Assembly (NCBI GenBank): GCA_030044395.1
Contig: JASHVW010000176.1
Location: 1-10,469 of the forward strand
DNA: 10,469 nt
Reading direction: 5' to 3'
From: Verrucomicrobiia bacterium
GTDB lineage: Bacteria > Verrucomicrobiota > Verrucomicrobiia > Limisphaerales > UBA11358
Under the pieces are notes generated by a model. The model had not been told where the DNA came from, did no database searches, and worked only from the letters and a program-made list of their open reading frames with translations. Positions within the stretch are counted from its first letter, which is position 1; every line of letters begins with the position of its first letter. The position numbers were made by a program, and so were the translations under genes. Positions 6,593 to 10,469 of the stretch are shown here, piece after piece.

Positions 6593-6625
6593 ATGCGCGA
6601 AGCTCTAAACATTTACCCGCCATGA
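6593..6625 (+). CDS. Ten-codon leader ORF overlapping the Tricorn start
   Basis: The ORF encodes MREALNIYPP and stops with TGA at 6623-6625. Its stop overlaps the Tricorn ATG (6622-6624) as ATGA, the classic arrangement for translational coupling. The leader ATG has a GGAG at ideal distance, while the Tricorn ATG has none, and an in-frame TAA at 6607-6609 rules out an upstream Tricorn start. The likely role is to load ribosomes for re-initiation on Tricorn. The peptide has no run of a single amino acid, so classic attenuation is unlikely. It is too short for statistics, so chance remains possible. Confidence 0.45.
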   Translation: MREALNIYPP

Positions 6626-9600
6626 AAAATTACTGGATCGTCATTCTGCTGTTGGCAATCGGCACAAATTTGGCGCCCGCCAAACCATTCGAGCCGCTGC
6701 TCCTGCAATCGCCCACGTTGAGCAAGACCCAAATCGCCTTCGCCTATGGAGGCGAAATTTGGATCGTCAGTCGCGACGGCGGTGACGCCCAACGGCTCGT
6801 CACCGGCAGCGACCGGCTCGGCCGCCCGGTTTTTTCTCCGGACGGAACACTCGTTGCCTATTCGGGCAATTACGACGGCAATTATAACATCTATGTGGTG
6901 CCCGCCGCGGGCGGCGAACCGCAGCGCCTGACGTATTATCCCGACTCCGAGGCCGCCACCGGCTGGACGCCCGACGGCAAGGACGTGCTCTTCACCTCTC
7001 ATCGGGCCAGTTATTCAGACCCGGCGCAGTTCTTTACGATCCCTTTGCATGGCGCCGGTTATCCCACCGAACTGCCGCTGCCCATGGGTTCGGAAGGTTC
7101 TTATTCGCCGGATGGCAAACAGCTCGCCTACGTCCCGATTTTTCAGTGGGAGCCTTATTGGAGGGATTATCGCGGCGGCCAGACCACTCCCATTTGGATC
7201 GCCAACCTCGCCGATTCCAGCATCACGAAGGTTCCGCGTGATAATTCGAATGACAAAAATCCAATGTGGGTCGGGAACACCATCTATTTCCTCTCCGACC
7301 GTAACGGACCGGTCACATTGTTCGCCTACGACCTGGACACCAAATCGGTCACCGAGCTGGTGCATAACACCGGTTTCGACATCATTTCCGCCAGCGCCGG
7401 TCCGGGAGGCATCGTCTATGACCAGTTCGGTTCACTCCACATTTACGATTTTGCCACCCACTCCGAGCACGAAGTCCACGTAACTATCGCCGCCGACATG
7501 CCGCAATTGGAGCCGGGTTTCCAGAAAATCGTGGCCGACGATATACAGAATTCGGATATTTCGCCGACCGGAAAGCGGGCGGTGTTTGAAGCGCACGGCC
7601 AAATCCTGACCGTGCCGGCCGAAAAGGGCGACATCCGCGACTTGACGCCCGGTTCCGGCGTCGCCAACCGGAGCCCGGCATGGTCACCCGACGGCAAGTC
7701 GGTCGCCTGGTTCTCCGACGAATCGGGCGAATACGAACTCCATGTCGGCGACCAATTTGGTCTGGGTAAAGTCCGCAAAATTACCCTCGACCATCCGCCG
7801 TCGTTTTATTACGAACTGACGTGGTCGCCCGACAGCCGGAAACTCGCCTATTCCGACAAGCGCCTCAACCTTTGGTATCTTGATTTGACCAATGGCGTCC
7901 CGGTAAAAGTGGACACCGATTATTTCGAGGAAGGTCCCTCCCCGTTCAATGTCCACTGGTCGCAGGACAGCGAATGGCTGACTTACAACCGCATCCTGCC
8001 AAATATGCTGCACGCCATATTTGCGTATTCACTGAAATCCGGCAAATCCACGCAAATCACCGACGGAATGAGCGACGCGCGGTATCCGGCGTTTGATCAG
8101 AACGGCAAGTATCTTTATTTTGCGGCCAGCACGGATTACGGGCTGACAGCTGGCGACAGCGACATGTCCGGCCTCTCGCGTCCGGTCACTTACAGCATCT
8201 ACGCCGTGGTGCTGCAAACCAATGTGCCCTCGCCGGTCAAACCACAAAGCGACGATGAATCCGCGACCAACGCAGTCAGTTCAACCAATTCAGACGAAGC
8301 AGTCGAAACAAATCTCGCGGTCACATCCACCAATTCGGACGGCAAGACCGGTAAAAATCTCACAAACCATTCGGCCAAAATGAGCAAAAAGGAGAAGAAA
8401 AAATCCGAGGAGACTCCGGCCTTCACGATTGATTTCACAAATATTTCGCAGCGCATCGTCTCCCTGCCGATCCCAGCCCGAAATTATGTGGACGTGGAAG
8501 CCGGCTCGAACGGCATTGTGTTCTTGCTGGAAGGTCCCAAGTTGGTGAATTCGCCGGACGGAGGCGCCTTAAACCTCCATCGCTTCGACCTCGACAAGCG
8601 GAAAACGGAACAGATTCTCAGCGACATCCGGGATTTCGCCTTGTCCGCCGACGACCAGAAAATGCTCTACCGCAAAGGAGACACGTATTACATCGCCGAT
8701 TCGTCGAAAGCGCCCGACGACGGCAATGGCGGGCTGAACATGGACGACGCGGAAGTCTATGTGAATCCGCCAGCGGAGTGGCGGCAAATGTATCACGAGG
8801 TTTGGCGCATCGAACGGGATTTCTTTTACAACCCCCATTTCAACGGCCTGGATATCAAGCAAGCCGAGCGCGTCTATGCCCCCTTCCTGGACCGTGTGGC
8901 CAGCCGGGACGACCTCAATGATTTGTTCCGGCAAATGATCGGCAACCTCGTCGTCGGCCATCTGTGGGTCGAAGGCGGCACTGAACCGAAAATCAAGGAA
9001 ATCAACATCGGCCTGCTCGGAGCGGATTACGACGTCGCCCACGACCGTTACCGTTTCAAGCGCATTTACAGCGGCCAGAATTGGAATCCGGACCTCCAGG
9101 CGCCGCTCACCCAACCCGGCATCAACGTCAAAGTGGGTGAGTACCTGCTCGCCGTCAACGGACGCGACCTGACTGCCACCAACAATCTCTACAGTTTCTT
9201 CCAGGAAACCGCCGGCCAGCAGACGGTCATCAAAGTCGGCCCGAATCCCGACGGCTCCGACTCGCGCGATGTCACGGTTGTGCCGGTGGGAAACGAATTT
9301 GGCCTGCGAAATCTCGCATGGATTGAAGGCAACCGCCGCAAGGTGGACGAAATGACCGGGGGCCGTGTGGCCTACGTCTATCTGCCCGACACCATGTATG
9401 GCGGCTACAAGAATTTCAACCGCTACTTCTTTTCGCAAACCGACAAGCAGGCTGCCATCATTGACGAACGCTTCAACCACGGCGGCTACCTAGCCGACTA
9501 CGTAGTGGATTATCTGCGCCGCCCGCCCCTGAACCGTGTGATGACGCGCGAGGGCCATGATATTTCCGAGCCGCTGGGCATTTTCGGCCCGAAAGTGATG

Positions 9601-9981
9601 ATCATCAACCAATTTGCCGGCTCCGGCGGCGATGCGCTGCCCTGGTATTTCAGCGAATTGAAAATCGGGCCGCTCGTCGGCATGAAGACCTGGGGCGGCC
9701 TGGTGGGCATCGGCGGTTATCCGCCGTTGATTGACGGCGGCTCCGTCATGGCCCCGCGTTGGGCGCTGTACGGACTAAACGGACAATGGGTCGTGGAGAA
9801 TCATGGCATCCCGCCGGATTACGAGGTGGACATGGATCCCCAACTCGTGCGCGAAGGCCACGATCCTCAACTGGAAAAGGCGGTGTCGGTGGTGCTTCAA
9901 CTCCTGAAAGAAAATCCGCCGCCCGCATATCCCCGCCCGCCGTATCCCGATTACCATCAAACCCTCCCGCCTCCGCCATGA
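6622..9981 (+). CDS. Tricorn-family protease (S41B), exported
   Basis: An 1119-residue Tricorn protease homologue; the archaeal enzyme has 1071. Residues 1-20 are a signal peptide (hydrophobic IVILLLAIG, cut after APA), so unlike archaeal Tricorn it should act outside the cytoplasm. Residues about 21-530 carry PD40/WD-like propeller repeats (SPDGTLVAY, TPDGKDVLF, SPDGKQLAY, SPDGKSVAW, SPDSRKLAY). An acidic-to-basic low-complexity insert (about 533-593) precedes the second propeller region. Residues about 714-785 match the Tricorn C1 domain (HEVWRIERDFFY), 794-895 a PDZ domain, and about 910-1075 the peptidase core. Likely active residues are His780 (VGHLW), Ser1001 (AGSGGD) and Glu1059 (VENHG). 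Ser to Glu spacing is 58, the same as Ser965 to Glu1023 in Thermoplasma, and His to Ser spacing is 221 against 219. The residue before the histidine is Gly779, where Thermoplasma has Ser745. The last 24 residues are proline-rich. The start is fixed by the ATGA overlap with the leader ORF. Confidence 0.94.
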   Translation: MKNYWIVILLLAIGTNLAPAKPFEPLLLQSPTLSKTQIAFAYGGEIWIVSRDGGDAQRLVTGSDRLGRPVFSPDGTLVAYSGNYDGNYNIYVVPAAGGEPQRLTYYPDSEAATGWTPDGKDVLFTSHRASYSDPAQFFTIPLHGAGYPTELPLPMGSEGSYSPDGKQLAYVPIFQWEPYWRDYRGGQTTPIWIANLADSSITKVPRDNSNDKNPMWVGNTIYFLSDRNGPVTLFAYDLDTKSVTELVHNTGFDIISASAGPGGIVYDQFGSLHIYDFATHSEHEVHVTIAADMPQLEPGFQKIVADDIQNSDISPTGKRAVFEAHGQILTVPAEKGDIRDLTPGSGVANRSPAWSPDGKSVAWFSDESGEYELHVGDQFGLGKVRKITLDHPPSFYYELTWSPDSRKLAYSDKRLNLWYLDLTNGVPVKVDTDYFEEGPSPFNVHWSQDSEWLTYNRILPNMLHAIFAYSLKSGKSTQITDGMSDARYPAFDQNGKYLYFAASTDYGLTAGDSDMSGLSRPVTYSIYAVVLQTNVPSPVKPQSDDESATNAVSSTNSDEAVETNLAVTSTNSDGKTGKNLTNHSAKMSKKEKKKSEETPAFTIDFTNISQRIVSLPIPARNYVDVEAGSNGIVFLLEGPKLVNSPDGGALNLHRFDLDKRKTEQILSDIRDFALSADDQKMLYRKGDTYYIADSSKAPDDGNGGLNMDDAEVYVNPPAEWRQMYHEVWRIERDFFYNPHFNGLDIKQAERVYAPFLDRVASRDDLNDLFRQMIGNLVVGHLWVEGGTEPKIKEINIGLLGADYDVAHDRYRFKRIYSGQNWNPDLQAPLTQPGINVKVGEYLLAVNGRDLTATNNLYSFFQETAGQQTVIKVGPNPDGSDSRDVTVVPVGNEFGLRNLAWIEGNRRKVDEMTGGRVAYVYLPDTMYGGYKNFNRYFFSQTDKQAAIIDERFNHGGYLADYVVDYLRRPPLNRVMTREGHDISEPLGIFGPKVMIINQFAGSGGDALPWYFSELKIGPLVGMKTWGGLVGIGGYPPLIDGGSVMAPRWALYGLNGQWVVENHGIPPDYEVDMDPQLVREGHDPQLEKAVSVVLQLLKENPPPAYPRPPYPDYHQTLPPPP

Positions 9982-9991
9982 ATTCTCCATT

Positions 9992-10014
9992 CTTCCTTCT
10001 GCCTTTAGGGCGTT
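9992..10014. repeat. Second repeat motif, copy b (matches 1515-1536)
   Basis: CTTCCTTCTGC followed by CTTTAGGGCGTT lies eleven bases past the Tricorn stop. It matches 1515-1536 apart from a few single-base gaps and one substitution, in the same polarity, and again follows a pyrimidine-rich stretch (9982-9991). Confidence 0.4.
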
Positions 10015-10039
10015 TAAAGAAAAACTGTAACCGCGAATT

Positions 10040-10097
10040 GAAAGCGCTGGACGAAATTCCGCGAGGTTTTGGACTGCGCCAGCCCTCTGGCGCTTTC
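10040..10097. repeat. Repeat-like element with nested inverted repeats
   Basis: GAAAGCGC (10040-10047) is the reverse complement of GCGCTTTC (10090-10097). The right arm overlaps the inner hairpin GCGCCAG-CCCT-CTGGCGC (10076-10093), so two foldings compete. From memory, sequences of this kind (a GCC-rich hairpin flanked by GACTG and TTTC) recur between genes in Verrucomicrobiota genomes, but only this copy is in the window. Confidence 0.4.
10076..10097 (+). terminator. Hairpin with short T-run downstream of Tricorn
   Basis: A perfect 7-bp GC-rich stem with a CCCT loop is followed by TTTCTC on the plus strand, 95 bases after the Tricorn stop. The stem is strong, but the T-run is short and broken, so it may be a modest intrinsic terminator or just the core of the repeat element. 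Confidence 0.45.
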
Positions 10098-10172
10098 TCA
10101 CCGTATCGCCGATGTGGCATTCTTCCAAACTGAGCCTGCTTGGCGGCTACAGAATTGATCAGCTCTAGGAAT

Positions 10173-10245
10173 TGGTGGGCCCGCTCGGATTTGAACCAAG
10201 GACCAACCCCGAAGGCATTCAGGGCTGCTCTAACCGCTGGGTCGT
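10173..10245 (-). pseudogene. tRNA-like remnant (3' half well kept, 5' part decayed)
   Basis: On the minus strand the 3' half reads as a tRNA: T stem CTTGG (10200-10196), T loop TTCAAAT (10195-10189), T stem CCGAG (10188-10184), acceptor strand CGGGCCC (10183-10177), discriminator A and an encoded CCA ending at 10173. Upstream are a D-loop-like AGCGGTTA and the 3' D-stem strand GAGC, then GCCCT and GGGGT, which can pair as an anticodon stem around a 10-base loop instead of 7. The 5' D-stem is ACCC and cannot pair with GAGC. No GGGCCCG is present to pair with the acceptor strand. The layout resembles elongator tRNA-Met/Ile genes, but the molecule cannot fold properly, so I call a remnant. Its D-loop contains the stop codon of the GIY-YIG gene. 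Confidence 0.6.
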
Positions 10246-10469
10246 TGCCGTTGCCGGCGAGCCTCCAGCAGTAGCAGGGCCAGACGTGGATTTTTCTTCC
10301 GTTTCATCTCCCGCTCCAAGGCACGAGCCTCTTCCAGCAAATCCAGGCGTAAGGAAGCAACCATATCCAACGGCTGCCCGAGACGGCGCGTGAAATAGGT
10401 GTGGCCCTGCCGGTGCTGTTCAACTCGCCGGGCCAAGTCTGTGGTTGAACCAATGTAGTGCCGCCCCAA
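10230..10469 (-). CDS. GIY-YIG nuclease family protein (partial, N-terminus outside the window)
   Basis: The C-terminal 80 codons of a small GIY-YIG endonuclease-fold protein, cut at the window edge. The reading frame is open to 10469, and the TTG there is only an internal leucine codon, so the true start and the GIY strand lie outside. Visible family features are HYIGSTTDLARRVEQH, containing the YIG strand and the arginine of the first helix, and EARALEREMKRKKNPR, with the metal-binding glutamate region and the basic helix end. UvrC/SLX1-like stand-alone proteins of this kind have about 85-95 residues, so only some 10-15 are missing. The TAG stop (10232-10230) lies inside the tRNA-like remnant, whose sequence also encodes the final PSG. 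The cellular role of these short proteins is unknown; DNA repair or selfish-element origin are both suggested for relatives. Confidence 0.85.
   Translation of the reverse strand: MGRHYIGSTTDLARRVEQHRQGHTYFTRRLGQPLDMVASLRLDLLEEARALEREMKRKKNPRLALLLLEARRQRQRPSG

Larger units (their letters stand above)
6270..6621. other. 352-base divergent intergenic region
   Basis: The spacer lies between the divergent esterase and Tricorn starts. It holds a 10-bp inverted repeat with 64 bases between the arms, a 20-bp near-palindrome, two compact hairpins, a long pyrimidine-rich tract and a ten-codon leader ORF, each described separately. No convincing -35/-10 pair was found for either gene. The best single boxes are TAAAAT on the minus strand (6361-6356) and AATAAT on the plus strand (6589-6594), neither with a matching -35. 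Confidence 0.6.

Noticed and set aside
6430..6612. 60-codon minus-strand ORF in the divergent spacer
   Set aside because: The first part translates the pyrimidine-rich tract. The end (LNQDDWLGLIQAQQHTEEKF) looks somewhat protein-like and could be a gene relic, but without a homologue or ribosome site I do not call it.
8569..9480. 303-codon minus-strand ORF opposite the Tricorn gene
   Set aside because: It is a valine/aspartate-rich shadow of the Tricorn reading frame, without domain or ribosome site.
10172..10393. Plus-strand ORF starting MVGPLGFEPRTNP
   Set aside because: This start is the well-known false translation of the reverse complement of a tRNA 3' end, and the rest is antisense to the GIY-YIG gene.
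1..10469. CRISPR array, riboswitch, insertion sequence or defence cassette
   Set aside because: No regularly spaced repeats, no recognisable aptamer core, no transposase or terminal repeats with target duplication, and no defence domains were seen on either strand; the lone GIY-YIG gene is not enough.

Overview
The window looks like chromosomal DNA of a free-living bacterium with moderately high GC. The best guess is Verrucomicrobiota, in the Pedosphaera/Limisphaerales neighbourhood. That guess is inference. It rests on the mix of secreted proteins (a CBM9-like domain protein, a large multidomain esterase, a bacterial Tricorn protease), on a small GIY-YIG nuclease beside a tRNA-like remnant, and on degenerate purine/pyrimidine-biased repeats between genes. 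No marker gene is present to prove it. I see no phage, transposase, CRISPR array or rRNA.

Layout from left to right. Positions 1-311 (minus) hold the start of a conserved protein cut by the window edge, with a good -10 box upstream. Positions 457-1440 (minus) encode an AraC-type regulator. It is divergent from 1569-2480 (plus), a secreted CBM9-like protein; the 128-base gap carries face-to-face promoter candidates, both close to the start codons. Positions 2571-3641 (plus) encode a PLP-dependent threonine aldolase-type lyase. It converges on 3702-6269 (minus), an exported 855-residue alpha/beta hydrolase. A 352-base divergent spacer (6270-6621) then carries several dyads, a pyrimidine-rich tract and a ten-codon leader ORF overlapping the next start. 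Positions 6622-9981 (plus) encode a complete exported Tricorn-family protease. The right end holds a repeat/terminator-like hairpin, a decayed tRNA 3' half, and the truncated GIY-YIG gene (minus).

The genes do not form one clear pathway. The AraC regulator, with its cupin sensor domain, is placed to control the divergent CBM9-like gene and perhaps the downstream aldolase-like gene, which would suit carbohydrate use. The esterase and Tricorn share a divergent control region and are both exported, which suits breakdown of polymers or peptides outside the cytoplasm. Nothing here is clearly a new defence or mobile system. The points most worth checking are the Tricorn leader ORF, the missing active-site serine neighbour in Tricorn, the dyads in the 352-base spacer, the tRNA remnant at the nuclease gene, and the interspersed repeat family.
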